Shown here: positions 36,383-48,886 of the stretch, piece after piece
Layout: each line of letters begins with the position of its first letter
Numbering within the stretch: the stretch's first letter is position 1
Notes under the pieces: generated by a model
What the model saw: the letters and a program-made list of their open reading frames with translations, nothing else
Told to the model about the DNA's origin: nothing
Databases searched by the model: none
Program-made: the position numbers and the translations under genes
Source: Pardosa pseudoannulata
Lineage: Eukaryota > Arthropoda > Arachnida > Araneae > Lycosidae
Assembly: GCA_032207245.1 (NCBI GenBank)
Contig: CM063506.1
Location: forward strand, 22,871,175 to 22,935,174
Direction of reading: 5' to 3'
Length of the DNA stretch: 64,000 nt

Positions 36383-36699
36383 TAATATCAGTTCATATCT
36401 TTAAAAACCAAAACTTACCTTAGCGGAATTTCCAAACTAAAACATTAAAACACTTACCTTTCTATCTCATATATAATAGTTCTTCATTCTCTTACCAATT
36501 ATGCTAAATCTTTAGGAAAACGTGTACTGAAAATATAATTCATAATACTTAGTTTATAGTACTTAAATTTCAAGCCAATGCTTATAATATTAAAAATAAA
36601 TCCTACAAGAAAGTATTGTTAAAGGCGAAACTTAATAAAATAATATTTTCTGCTTTGTGTTGGAAATGATGTGAAGAGTTACGTTCTAGTCTTCACGAT
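36383..36699. other. Unassigned AT-rich sequence
   Basis: Lies between a Helitron start and a decayed SINE. Nothing was recognised. Confidence 0.4.
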
Positions 36700-36885
36700 A
36701 CTTCTCGGACGAAAGATGGTCAAAAGATTAAGGTGCTAATCTTCGGTAGAGATCCTGAGTTTGATTCGTGGACAGTAGCATGGATGTTCATAACAAATGC
36801 GGCTTTAAGCCCTAGGTTCTATCTCATCAACCCTCGTCTAAAACAATGTAGACTGCAGTGCTCAACTAAACAACCACAATACTTC
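36700..36885 (+). repeat. tRNA-derived SINE, family 1, strongly decayed
   Basis: Blocks in family order: GATGGTCAAAAGATTAAGGT, TCTTCGGTAGAGATCCTGAG, TTTGATTCGTGG (B box), GCATGGATGTTCATA, GGCTTTAAGC, TCATCAACCCTCGT and GTAGACTGCAGTGCTC, with a CTAAACAACCACAAT tail. Confidence 0.75.
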
Positions 36886-39762
36886 TTTGTCGCAATATTG
36901 AAATCGTTTACCTAAATAAACAGTTTTGAAACCCTACACTTTGTTGAATAGCAGTTTTGTAAGTTCTATATTAATATGGAACGTAAACAAGCATTATGAT
37001 TAATTCTCTATTCTTATAACACACTTTTAATGTTATTCATAATTAGAAGTGTCACATAAGTGTATTTCTTCATTTACAGAAGTATCTACAGAAAAGATAT
37101 CAGCCATAATACAGTATGCTTGCCACCTTCACAAAATCAGAAAAGGATTTAACTAATGTAAGTAACCCACCAGGTCAGTGGAATTGTAAGTCCTCCACGT
37201 GGAGTGCCCACAAATGAACGAGAAGGTCAATGCTTTCTTTAAAGGGAGTCTCCAAAAGGCACAGAAAAATTCTCTCCTTACGCAATGTTTTGAAAGTGAT
37301 TGATATACCACATCCAATCAAGCCCTTAAAAACTGGCTTTTGTTTGCAATAGAGGTACACAATGATATGATCCCAAGAGACAATCGACCGGTAAGGGGAT
37401 CGGGTACAAATCCGGCATTAAAATTCTACCATTAGAGAGTGTAATCCAATTAGAGCCACCACCTGAAAGAGTGAAAACGCTTCTGGAAAATTCCGACTTG
37501 GTCCGAAGACAAACGGGTTCAATTAACTGAGCGAGAATATTAGAGGAGGAAAAAGTGAGATGGTGGAGTCTTTTGCGTAACGATCAAGGAGAGAATGGCG
37601 GCCTACATCCAATTTTGTCTCGTGCCGGGGAACGTGCTGCGGAATACGGGGACAAACACGTGTAGGCAGGGAGCAGGGTAAGAGAGCCCACACCACTCTT
37701 TTGCAACGAAAGCAGTGAACCCTGAAAAATAATCGCTGGTTTCTGTTTCCCGGGTCTAGTCACACAAAATGTAATCTGGAGTTGTCACGTTATTTTCTGA
37801 CTGCTTTCCCCATTTATGAAATTCGCAGAGTTACAGAAACATTTTCATGGGACGGAAAGAAGAACTATCTTATCACATCGCGTAACTAAAAACCAAATTG
37901 AATTTCTGTATTATTACTAGCTAAAGTGCCAGGTGTTTCGTGATTGAATAGAGAACTAATTTTATTGCTCCTTTTAACCCCCTTAGAGGTTGAGATCTCA
38001 GACATACTTTTTTTTTATCGCAAAGTATCGCACGATTCACAGTAAGATATTTCAACTTTCGAAATGTCTTCTCTCTTGAAACACAAGGATAAGTTAGTCA
38101 GTGAGTGGTATTTAAGTTATACATGTTACTTCAGAGTAAGATCAGGACTACTCACCTCCCCTGAGTAACACGAGAGTGAACAGATATGTGGACTTCAAAC
38201 TTATTATAGTCATTTATAAAATTAAATAATAAGACTGGAAAGCTGATTGTTAGATTTATCAAAGAAATGTATACAGAAACAAATACATTTATTTAAATTT
38301 GATTGTTGTTTATTTTTTTATTATTTTTTGAAATATCTTTTATAGCAATGTAAAATGTTAATATAAGTATAAAATTTATCATATAAATGTGTGGTGATTC
38401 AACAACTGACAATAACAACTAAAGTCGTTGCCTTGAAAACATGATAAGAGTTATCTGTGAATAATATTTTGAATTTACAAAATTCATTGCGAAATAAGGA
38501 TTTATACAAGGGAATTATATCAAAAATTGAAATTAGACGGACAGTAGTTTTTTATGTTTGGCTATTTCAGTTTCCGAAACTCGATTATTAAAGAAGAAAT
38601 GTGTTTCGTTTGTAATGTTTTTTCATTCCTAAATAATATTTTATATATTAATGATAGATAAATTTGTAATGATATCAGAACAATCTATTTAAGCGTTGTG
38701 TAATGGAAATGATGGTAAGTGAGTAAACTAAATAAATGTCTTTTTAGAGAAAGATTTCCGATTGTTTATAAGCACAGTAAAGCATAAGTGAGAAGAAGAT
38801 TATTCTGGATTCATGAAAATAAATCTACATTTCAGAAAAACTTTAAGAAAATCTTAGTATCTTCCAGAGCTTAGAAAAATAAAAAATAAAGCCTAGAATT
38901 CTTTTAGGAGTCTAATTTCATTGCAAAATTTCAACAAGAAAAATATAAACATTTTAGAAATAACACATATGTTTTATAATTAAACATTAAATCTTACAAT
39001 TAATTAACTTTTGTTATACTGTATTTATATTTTAAGCTATTTCTTACTTGTTTGTCAGTTGATATTGATAAGAACAGAGCTATAATAGAATGAGAGAGTT
39101 CAACACCAGTTTCAACCTGAAAAGTATTAAGTACTATAATTTAAAAAAAATCAAATTAATTAGTCTGTTGTGAAAAACCATAAAAATAACCTACTTTTAG
39201 ACTTTTAATGAATAAACTGACAAGCAGTGGCACTGCAGAATGAGTTTTCAAAATTGACAGCCAATCAATTGCTTCTTCAACCAATTCGTTAAGAAGGTGC
39301 ATAAGATCAATAGGTAACTGAAGAAAATAAAACAAAATGTATACAAAAAACTGGCATGTAAACATTCACAGAATCAGTACATATATATCTGTAATTCAGT
39401 ATCAGATTATAAGAGAACAGAAACTAAAAATGATGATAGTACTTTATATGTTTAAATTCATTGGTAACACTTCAGACCATCTTAAACTAATTTTGCAATT
39501 TTCAGTGGACTTTTCTTACTACCACAGAATTCATTTTCAAAACTGGGGCATTGGATCATGCAACATTAACATTTTTACTTATTAGATGCTGAGGACGAAT
39601 ATTTAAAACCTAGTAACCCTATCTGAGAAGTTATCAATTTTTTTATATATTTAAGAAATATGAACTAAAAAAATTTAAAAGTACTATTTTTAGCAGTTCA
39701 TTGCTTTTTGGAATATTATATATAGTAACACTGAATGTCAATGTGTAAAAAATAGATATTAC
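36886..39762. other. Unassigned; GC-richer island at about 37140-37800
   Basis: The island is one of the least AT-rich stretches in the window. It contains GTGCCGGGGAACGTGCTGCG and many purine runs but no long open frame. I cannot assign it. The remaining sequence (37900-39760) is AT-rich and featureless, with a short minus-strand frame at 39156-39365. Confidence 0.35.
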
Positions 39763-40279
39763 CACATTGTGTGCGGGTGCATATAGCTGCAGAATTGTAC
39801 CGGGATCGGGCGTTTTCCTCTTAAGTTTAGTTATTCAGTTAAATCCTAACACATCGAAAATTATTTAATTTTTTAACCAACTTTTCGTATTTTATATTGA
39901 AATATATAAACAAATATATAAATAGAAATATATAAATAACAACTATAAGATTTTTGTAAAGAAAAAATATATATATTTTAGTGGATAAATTTATAATAGT
40001 ATCGTAAATATGAAAAACCAAACAGAAATAGTAGTATATAGTTTTAATTTTTTCCCGTTCTGTGATTCCACATCGACGGATGTAAAAATTGTTTTTATTT
40101 GTCTCAATTTTTCCAGAATCTATGTAGTAGGCAAGAACATTCGGCTTCATTTTCCTGTATATACCGTTATTTTTGTAACCACAAACAAACCATGTTGTTA
40201 CACTAACTCTTAGTATGTGACCGGCGCTCAAGTATCAATAGTCAGAAAACGTCCTAGTACCTTTTCCGCATACAATGTG
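39763..40279 (+). mobile_element. TTAA-type MITE (piggyBac-like), copy 2 (517 bp)
   Basis: Left end CACATTGTGTGCGGGTGC. Right end TTTCCGCATACAATGTG, followed by TTAA (40280-40283); the left flank is TTAC. The terminal repeats are roughly 15 bp. Internal blocks are shared with copies 1 and 3. Near the left end GGTGCATATAGCTGC precedes TTGTACCGGGATCGGGCG. No transposase frame, so it is non-autonomous. Confidence 0.85.
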
Positions 40280-40542
40280 TTAAGAATTTACAAAACAACA
40301 ATAGTTCCGTGTGGCTTAGGCAAGGTCGGAGTTATAATACTTTTACAAACAAACAGGACAACCACACTGAACTCAGTGAAAAGCCACATTTGTCCATATT
40401 TGGAATATGCCATTGTTATATCATTATCATAAAGATATTTGAAAATTTGAGAGGATTTTATGGAGTATTCAGATATTTCTATTTAGCTTTTTATTTTTCT
40501 TATGACTTACTTATGCATCTCAAATATTGCGAAAGGGCAACA
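40280..40542. other. Unassigned spacer
   Basis: About 260 bp between a MITE and a Helitron. The open frames here have no recognisable domain. Confidence 0.4.
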
Positions 40543-41382
40543 GGCCCTATACAATAATAGCTTAAGTTATCTGTCCGTCTGTCCTCGAATTTATGAAGCG
40601 GTTGGACATGGAATAGATAGAGGCATCCATATTGGATTCTTGACGAGTTAGGGTCAGCAACTTTCAAAATCCAACTCTTCCAACCTTTTCTGGCGTTTGA
40701 TGTCATTATGTCAAGCCCTATTTTCCCCGGTTAGGAGGAGGCGATTAAATTTATCAACTTGACAAATAATAAATAGGTAAAAATAACATTTTTCTACTAT
40801 TATGACGTCATTCCTTAAACCATCTTATTTAATCATTTCTTATATTAAATTATTTAAATATCACCTGCATTGTTTTCATACTTTTTATCATTGAACTTAG
40901 ATATTCCTTAAATAATCTTCTTTTATATTTGGTTTGCATAATAGATTAGGTACGTATGTAATAGTTTTAAATTTCATCATCGAATCTTTTTTGTTGCAAT
41001 GAAAATTTTATCACCAGTGTTAACAAAAAATTCTATCTACCTGCAGGCTGTAGTGGAAACGATATTTTTATTCCTTTACCTCCATTAATTGCTGTGGTAA
41101 AATATTGGGAAGAGCGTAACGGTAATTTTGACGTAGCTAAGAAAATTTTGAATGAAAAATAATTCAAAATTTTCTTAGCTACGTCGAATTTAACGGGATT
41201 CTAAACTTCATTCACATCATCGAGAGACTGGAGAACTATGAAGTGAAACAAATTATTGAGCGTGTACCAGATAATTCTCAGCTAAAATACAAACCATTTT
41301 TTTACTCTCCTCATATGGTACTTTGCAATTTTGGAAAATTAAAAATTTTACTGATCCTGTCATATGACGGGCTATATGCTGG
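40543..41382 (+). mobile_element. Non-autonomous Helitron-like element, copy 4, first terminator
   Basis: Starts at CCCTATACAATAATAG (TC mutated) and runs through ATCTGTCCGTCTGTCCTCGA to the 3' palindrome CCTGTCATATGACGGG and GCTATATGCTGG followed by T, which fits CTRR^T. TGACGTCA is at 40803-40810. It has a private perfect 24-bp inverted repeat at 41131-41186. A second terminator lies 518 bp downstream. Confidence 0.82.
41131..41186. repeat. Perfect 24-bp inverted repeat with 8-base loop
   Basis: Left arm 41131-41154 begins GACGTAGCTAAGAAAATT. The right arm 41163-41186 is its exact reverse complement. The left arm sequence is shared with copy 2 (22529-22555), but the right arm is not: copy 2 continues with different bases. 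The hairpin therefore arose in this copy. Confidence 0.9.
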
Positions 41383-41900
41383 TCGGTAAATAAAGATGGA
41401 TCACAAAAAAAGTAAAAGTAAGTTGGTGATGACTGTCACTGTAAATTAACTCGTCCGTCACTAAAAGTGATTTAAAGACTTACAAAAATGAAAGATTAAC
41501 AGACATTGAGATTAAAGACTGTTAAGGAGACAGTTACCCTTTCAAAAATAGTTTTATCTTGAAATTTACAGCACACCGTAATTATTATGCATTTTAGAAT
41601 TAAATTTAAATCACATTGAAGAAAGTTAAGTTTGTTGAACTGTCCATTTAATTAAAATTTAAAATTTTAAAGATAGGTTTTTTTTAATTTTGATTTTAAT
41701 GATTAACATTTTTTGCTCAATAGTTTTTAAGGTTTATTACAGTTTTCTACATAAGACTGTATATGTATTTTTATATATCTTTAAAAGTAAATTTCATAAA
41801 TTTTTTTACTCACATTTATAATAAAAAACAACGAAATTTACATGTTTGTTGCAAAATTAACAATTTTACTGATCCCGTCATATGACGGGCTATATGCTAG
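41383..41900 (+). mobile_element. Segment ending in a second, better-preserved Helitron terminator
   Basis: 41383-41850 has no similarity to other copies. 41851-41900 repeats the family 3' end: GCAAAATTAACAATTTTACT, the perfect palindrome CCCGTCATATGACGGG (41874-41889), then CTATATGCTAG followed by T. It is either a 3' extension of copy 4 past its first terminator or the 3' end of another, truncated copy. Confidence 0.7.
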
Positions 41901-42229
41901 TACTAATAGAGTATTAAAAGTATTTAGAAAAGTCAAAATCCATAAATAAAACAATGTGGAGGAAAGAATAACTTGGTAAGCTCCTTAATAAGTTACAATT
42001 TCCGCTTTGCTCGTCTGAGTGATCCCGTAATCATTTTTCATTCGAAAGCTGAGCACTTTCCCTGCGATGTTGACATAGGTTTGTAGAGCCACTGACCTAC
42101 ATCTGTATTGCGATTGGAAACGTAAACAACGTATAAATTCTCTTTTCATTCAGTTCTTGCTTTATATACGGTGTATATTACCTATTAAGGCCGCTGAAAA
42201 GTCTTCATTATAATAGCCTATTTTTAATT
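41901..42229. other. Unassigned sequence
   Basis: GC-richer at 42000-42120. No recognised feature. Confidence 0.35.
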
Positions 42230-42466
42230 AAATGTAAAATAAAATGTTATGTTCTGTTATTTATAAAATTTTTTCTAGACCATTTATTTGTGTCTTACTA
42301 TATAAAAAACTATCTAGTTTTGTTATATAATGTGATATATATCCTAAGAAAAAAGAATAAAATTTCACTTAGCTGCAAAATGAATTTGAAATTTCTTAAT
42401 TAGAATCTAATGTATTATAAAATCATAAACAGAAGATAATTACATTTTTATTATGTGAACCACAAA
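42230..42466 (+). repeat. Dispersed repeat D, left part, upstream of the giant TA tract
   Basis: Contains TCTAGTTTTGTTATATAATG, TTAGCTGCAAAATGAATTTG and AATTTCTTAATTAGAATCTAAT. These correspond in order to 53105-53240 and 53625-53765. The matching right part is at 43640-43780. Confidence 0.65.
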
Positions 42467-43620
<1,154 letters not shown>

Positions 43621-43639
43621 ATTATATTATAGAATGAAA

Positions 43640-43780
43640 AAATATATGTTTTTTAAATTTTCAATTTCTTAACACTTTTAAATTTTATTAATCACTTTTA
43701 AATTCAGATAGCTTTAAAATTTTGGTTCATTAAATAAAATATTTTACTCCAGTTTAATATAAAAATTTAGTTTTTAACAT
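43640..43780 (+). repeat. Dispersed repeat D, right part
   Basis: TTTTCAATTTCTTAACA, TTTAAAATTTTGGTT, AAATAAAATATTTTACT and TTAATATAAAAATTTAGTTT match 53850-53975 in order. Together with 42230-42466 they frame the TA tract. Confidence 0.6.
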
Positions 43781-43883
43781 ACATATTTTAAGAATTATAG
43801 GGGGAGTAGGTAAATTTGATTTTTCCTTTTGGTTTAAATTATTTATGTTATTTTTAAAAATATAGTACGTTATCAAATAGATA

Positions 43884-44623
43884 ACAGTTGGGTTGAAAAG
43901 TTCGTAGGCTAACATAGAAAAACAATTTTGATAAAATTGGATTTTATTATTCAATGTTGTTGCCTTCAAGAGCGATGCAATGATTATATCGTTCGTACAA
44001 TTTTTCTATACCATTTTTATAGTACGATTTGTCTGTAGCTCAAAATAGACCACAATTTCGGCGATTACTTCTTTATCGGCGCTAAATTTCTTTCCAGAGT
44101 TCATTCTCTTGAGGTCTGAGCACAGGAAAAAGGGACTGGGGGCCAGATCTTGATAATACGGTGGATGCGCAAGCAATTTGAAGTCAAATTAATATAATTT
44201 TGCTATCGTTTTCATTGACTTGTGACATAGTGCATTGTCTTAATGAAAGAGCACTTGCTTCTTCTTCAAATGGGGCCGAAATATTTATTTTACCTGGTTT
44301 AAATATAACAAACCACTTTTCAAAGATTGACTTTCTTGGTGTAGAGTCCGAATAATGATTTATGAAGCCAAGCCTTGTCTCAACAATATTTTTTTCGCTA
44401 AAAAGGATTGCTTTACTAACACACGAAATTCCTTTTTATCCATTGTTTTCAAACTAACAAAAGTTGCTTCACTCAAAATACTATATCTCACAAATTGATA
44501 GTCCTGAAGCTGTCAAATTTATATACGTGTCTTTCGAAGCTTTGGGCTAACTAAAAATAATATGGCTTTAATACTAGTAGCATCTTCTATGCGTCAGCCT
44601 ACGAACATTTCAGCCCAGACTGT
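43884..44623 (-). mobile_element. Internally deleted mariner element (740 bp), TA-flanked
   Basis: The left end ACAGTTGGGTTGAAAAGTTC is matched by the inverted right end (GCTGAAATGTTCGTAGGCTGAC on the minus strand, preceded by ACAGTCTGG). TA flanks both sides (43882-43883 and 44624-44625). It is about 550 bp shorter than a full mariner and clearly a different mariner lineage from the element at 24808. Confidence 0.9.
43950..44443 (-). pseudogene. Mariner transposase pseudogene, deleted centre
   Basis: ATG at 44443 opens MDKKEFRVLVKQSFLAKK, the N-terminal start typical of mori/cecropia-type mariners. After the deletion come HYDN-equivalent DNALCHKSMKTIAKLY and HPPYYQDLAPSPFFLCSDLK. Family knowledge: the third catalytic Asp sits in A-P-S-D-Y; here it is Pro. 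The first catalytic block is missing. Several in-frame stops interrupt it. The C-terminal part EVIAEIVVYFELQ is still readable. Confidence 0.85.
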
Positions 44624-44625
44624 TA

Positions 44626-44800
44626 GTTTGCCGAATGGTTAGGGAGTTGATCTTTAGTACCTGAGTTCGTGGATTCGAATCCCATTGTGATATGGATGTT
44701 CGTACTCATTCGGAATCGGCTTAAAAAAGTAGGTATCGGTATCATTAGCTCTGGTGTATAAAAAAAGCAGATCGTAGCTTTCCAAACCAAACCAAATTAA
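44626..44800 (+). repeat. tRNA-derived SINE, family 1
   Basis: Head TGCCGAATGGTTAGGGAGTT and CGTGGATTCGAATCCCATTG (B box). Body ATGGATGTTCGTACTCATTC, GGAATCGGCTTAAAAAAGTA and CAGATCGTAGCTTTCC. Tail AAACCAAACCAAATTAAACC. It starts directly after the TA of the mariner at 44624-44625. Confidence 0.9.
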
Positions 44801-45985
44801 ACCTAATTAAGATGACAGTAATGACAGATGAAATCAGGACTGATCCCCACAACGTAAAAATGATTTTGTAGGACACAGTAATTAGTAAGAAGACTAATAG
44901 CCATTCTTAGACCATTCCAGTGCATCATTAAAAGCTCTTTAAAGCGTATTTGACGATTAAGCTGTTTGTCTCTGACCCTCCCCACTCCACCCGTTAGAGC
45001 ACTAAATACGCCTAGAATAATAAAGAACAGAGTTCCTGACAGACCCAGGATCAGTTGTTGGGTATGGTAGAACCTTTATATGACCTATATGTTACCAACA
45101 GTTCGTACTTTGTCCATCACTGGAATAAACGAGAGTAATAATTAAAGCTAAGGATTAACAATATGTCATGAGTCATTAAATATTTGTGCTAAAATGAGAA
45201 GGAGTTAGAATATACAAATGATACTTTTGATTCCATTTTTAATTCGTTGTATATATCTCTACATCTCTCTTATAAGTATATATGTATTTAAGTTCTTTAT
45301 GTATGCTTAAACTGATAAATTATTCATGACGACACATTGCTAGGTAATTCAGGTGGATTCTTGGAAGGACAAACATATTCTTGTTTAAGATTTATTTTGG
45401 TTATTTAGTTTTATTTAATTTTATGAAGTAGATTTCTTTTTTATTTCATTTTTTGACCTTTTTAAGTTCTTCTAATTTATTCTGTTTCTATGAGTAACAA
45501 TGTGATCATATGAAAAATTAAAAGTATTTTACATTTTATGTTCTGTTTTCAATATTTTATTTTTATGTTTGAACAACTTGGCTATTTTTAAACAATTTAG
45601 AAAAATGAAGGAATTTTTCTCAAGGAAAGAGATAAATATTCATAATATTTTTCTATCTTTAGTTTATATTCCTCAAGTGTATGAAAAATTAAATAAACTG
45701 TAGTAGTCTTTTTATGAGAAAAAGTTCTTTGTTTGAAATTGTTTACATTGCTAGTTGAATAAAATGTTTGCTTAAAAGGAATTTTGAAATAGAGAGAAAC
45801 TTTATTTCAAATTCTCAATTACTCAGACCGAAAGCTGGGCGTGATGCAGCTAGTTTATTATTATTAATTTGCGATATGTTTTACAACTTAAAAATGTCTA
45901 GTCTTCGAGAATATTGACAGTAAAAACTGGTTACAATTTGAAGCAATATTGTTTGTTTAGACGTTCATACATGCTTTCTCCCCCC
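44801..45985. other. Unassigned AT-rich sequence
   Basis: No recognised gene or repeat. Bases 44960-45130 are somewhat GC-richer. Confidence 0.4.
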
Positions 45986-46089
45986 GAATGATGGTCGAAT
46001 GGTAGAACTCTGCTTTTTTGTACTAGAGTTCGTAGGTTGGAATCCCGCTTCTAGCACGGATGTTCGTAGCCGTTCGGCATCGGCTTTAA
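45986..46089 (+). repeat. tRNA-derived SINE, family 1, 5' half (split by an insertion)
   Basis: GATGGTCGAATGGTAGAACT, GAGTTCGTAGGTTGGAATCC, CACGGATGTTCGTAGCCGTT and GGCATCGGCTTTAA. It stops at TTAA (46086-46089), where the inserted element begins. The SINE resumes at 46812. Confidence 0.9.
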
Positions 46090-46807
46090 CCGCTTGTCTG
46101 ATTATCCCGAGTTATCTCGGATTCTATATATATAGCAGTTAGTCATTATTCCGAGAAAACTCCGGCGATTTGTCTGTACGATTTTGTTTTATAACCGTTT
46201 TACTGGGCCTGGAGGAAATGAAAAGAAATATTCAGCTTTGATAGGTAGTTTGCCAAGATTTGGTTTCTCAGTTTTTTTTTTTTTTTTTGACGGAACTGAT
46301 CACGCTTTTTCCACTAATTAAAAAATTAATTTAAGAAAATCATCGTGACGAGTTTTCTGTCACATTAAGAAGACACAGTATTAGTCCCTTACCACTCAGA
46401 TTAACCTCAAGGCATTTTCCAGATGTTATTCCGACTACTAAAAAAAAAAATCAAATTCAACGAGACAGTGTACTCTGTGCTACTGTAAAATATATTTCAG
46501 AGTTAAGCAATAAGAAAAGAGACCAGATACCAGTGTTCAGAATGCTAGGTATCAATTTTGTGTTGTCCCTTGTTTCAAAAACTATCATTCAAAGAATAAT
46601 ATTTAACTTTTTCCATTTGCCCGAGATAACTCGGGATAGTACAGTAACATTAAAACTAAATGCTGTTACACTTGCAATAAAATGAAAAATTCAACTTAAA
46701 ACCTACATACTTTGTTTTGTTTTATATCATTGTATTTAATAATAAAATGAAAAAATGTGATGATTTTTTACAATTTTTTTCAAAAAACTTAAGTATAAGG
46801 GAAGCGG
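46090..46807 (+). mobile_element. piggyBac-derived element (718 bp) inserted in a SINE at TTAA
   Basis: Left end CCGCTTGTCTGATTATC. Right end, inverted, CCGCTTCCCTTATACTT. Subterminal palindromes CCCGAGTTATCTCGG (46105) and CCCGAGATAACTCGGG (about 46620) face each other. Left target TTAA is intact at 46086-46089; the right one has become CCAA (46808-46811). It carries only the 3' part of a transposase gene, so it is an internal-deletion derivative. Confidence 0.88.
46330..46600 (+). pseudogene. piggyBac transposase C-terminus, broken
   Basis: Reads HFPDVIP, then RKETRYQCSEC followed by a TAG stop and a frameshift before the LCC-P-C segment. It is parallel to the open copy at 58225-58536, which shares HFPDVIPAT and RKETRYKCTEC. 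The cysteine-rich C-terminal domain that helps DNA binding in this family is therefore disrupted. Confidence 0.8.
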
Positions 46808-46811
46808 CCAA

Positions 46812-46895
46812 GCAGTAGGTCCCGGACTCATTAGCCCCCGAGTAGCAAAACAGTAGATCGTACCGCTCCAAAGCAATCTAATCCAATCCATACAG
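46812..46895 (+). repeat. tRNA-derived SINE, family 1, 3' half
   Basis: GCAGTAGGTCCCGGACTCAT, TAGCCCCCGAGTAGCAAAAC and AGTAGATCGTACCGCTCC, tail AAAGCAATCTAATCC. It continues the SINE body exactly where 46089 left off. Confidence 0.9.
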
Positions 46896-48235
46896 GTGTT
46901 TTTAAACAGATCTAAAATTCAATAACATGTACTTCTGAGTTATCACCAGGATAAAATCATATAACCAGTCCTATACCAAATGCCGAAACTTTAACAATTT
47001 AACTTCAAATCCCGGCTACCAGACAACACTTGTGTTACTTCTGGTGCCTTCCCATAATCCAGCAAAATTTCCAATATTAAATAATAATAATGAATAAATT
47101 AATTCAAGTGATTAAATTAATTAAGTTAGTGAATAAAATTATTAATTTATTATTAAATAGCAATATAATTAAAAATATTTTGCATACATTGTGTTTATTG
47201 CATTTTTGTATAGTATCCCTATAAAAGGTTGTAAAATTGTTAATTACGTTATTGTTCATTATTAAACTTATTCAAGGAGATAATTTTTTGCCAAATCTAA
47301 ATATAGTATATTTGAAATATCCCAAACGTCAAATTTATCTCTTCTTCTTTTTATGTCTTTTTGTCAAAAAATTGAGAGAAAACACGGCATAAAATATATT
47401 TCTCTTATATATTATAAAGGTAATTGTTGTAATGTATTTAAAACACAAACACCAGTGTTCGTTCCGAAAGAGGAAACACATAAAAAATATAAGACTTTAT
47501 ATTTGAACTAAAACATTTATTATGTACACTAATTATTTACAGATATTATTTCTGGATTAATATATATAACATTCATTACTCGGTGTTTATCATTATACAA
47601 TAATTAGTTACAAATTTCTTTTTGTTTTTATTAGTTATTCCTTAATCAAAAGATTTTGAGACCCGAGGTAATAATTAAGAATATTATAAAGTTTACCTCC
47701 AATAATTACAGGGGAGCAGGCTGGGGCTATCAACCGGCTCGATGTCAGTGCAGGCGTATAGGACTTCGGTACAGGCTTGTGGACACGGGATTTTGATATC
47801 CAGCAACTCTTGAAACCCGACCTCGACTCCTTATCCAACTTTCTTTTTCCACTTTATCACCTCGGTTCAACGCCCTTTTTTTCTCTTTTCCAATCACTTG
47901 TTAGGGAAATTTTCCCACATCTGCACCCCCTTCGGGTTTGCAGGTGGGCTCATTAAAATGGCCCCTTTTGTGAAAGCTGACATTGTTTAGACCCTGGCCC
48001 CATATCTCACGGCCACATCCCTGTCTAGGCTTGACCGTTACACTTAAGCCACTCCGTGATTTATAACTGCTCAGCAGGGGTCCCCACTTAAACTTGAAGT
48101 CAACAGCTGCACCTAAATTCTTCTTGGAAATTTAGTCCACAGCTGTGTATGCACGTGCTGACCATCGCTGAAAAGTACATCGGTACAGTATTTTTGCAAA
48201 ATCAAGTAATATAACTAGGGTTTATATTATACTTT
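46896..48235. other. Unassigned; GC-richer island at 47640-48185
   Basis: 46900-47600 is AT-rich. The island (for example GGGGAGCAGGCTGGGGC and CACCCCCTTCGGGTTTG) has a 67-codon minus-strand frame without recognisable domain. It may be an LTR or an untranslated region, but no partner was found. Confidence 0.35.
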
Positions 48236-48735
48236 TATCGTTATTTTGATTAGTTATTCCTACTTCTACCAACAGTATTGTATTTGATTTTTTTGTCCTT
48301 AATAAATAAATTTCGTCAATTATGGCTGAATTTTGTATCTGTGTGTTCGACTAATTGTGATAGGTTGCAAGTTGTGTTCTGTTTTTATTTTTGAGTCTCA
48401 AAACTGTACTGGTTTTATTTCAGAATAAACAAGGGAACAAACCAATGGATAACATTAACCGCGATCACATTAAGTGGAGTCTACTGTAGTACGAACAGTA
48501 CCACAGCTTACTATTTTAGCAAAATATTCATTTCCAGCTTCTGTCAGTTCAGAAATAAATGTGCGTTACTATCATCTAGTTCCAAAAGCTATAAAAATAC
48601 ATTAAGAATTAAAATAACATAAACCTTATGTGAGTTTGATCTTTAAGTACGCATATAGTACATACACATTGCATATTAAAAGGTTAAGAACACACAAATT
48701 AAATTAATCCAATTGAAAGATAATTAGGCAATTTG
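48236..48735 (+). repeat. 532-bp tandem unit, copy 1 (diverged)
   Basis: ATTTTGATTAGTTATTCCTA through AAGTTGTGTTCTGTTTTTAT to GAAAGATAATTAGGC. It matches copies 2 and 3 in order, with substitutions and a private stretch near 48440-48510. A unique 150-bp segment (48736-48886) separates it from copy 2. Confidence 0.9.
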
Positions 48736-48886
48736 TCACAACGTCACGAACTACTATAATGCCCTTCCCATTCATTTTCACGCTTACAACAGCCAATAGA
48801 CGAACAATAATCTGCCCTTCCGTTTGAAACTAAAGCCAGAATTGTCATAATTTGAGAATTTGCCCTACTGCGTGAAATCGCCTTAT

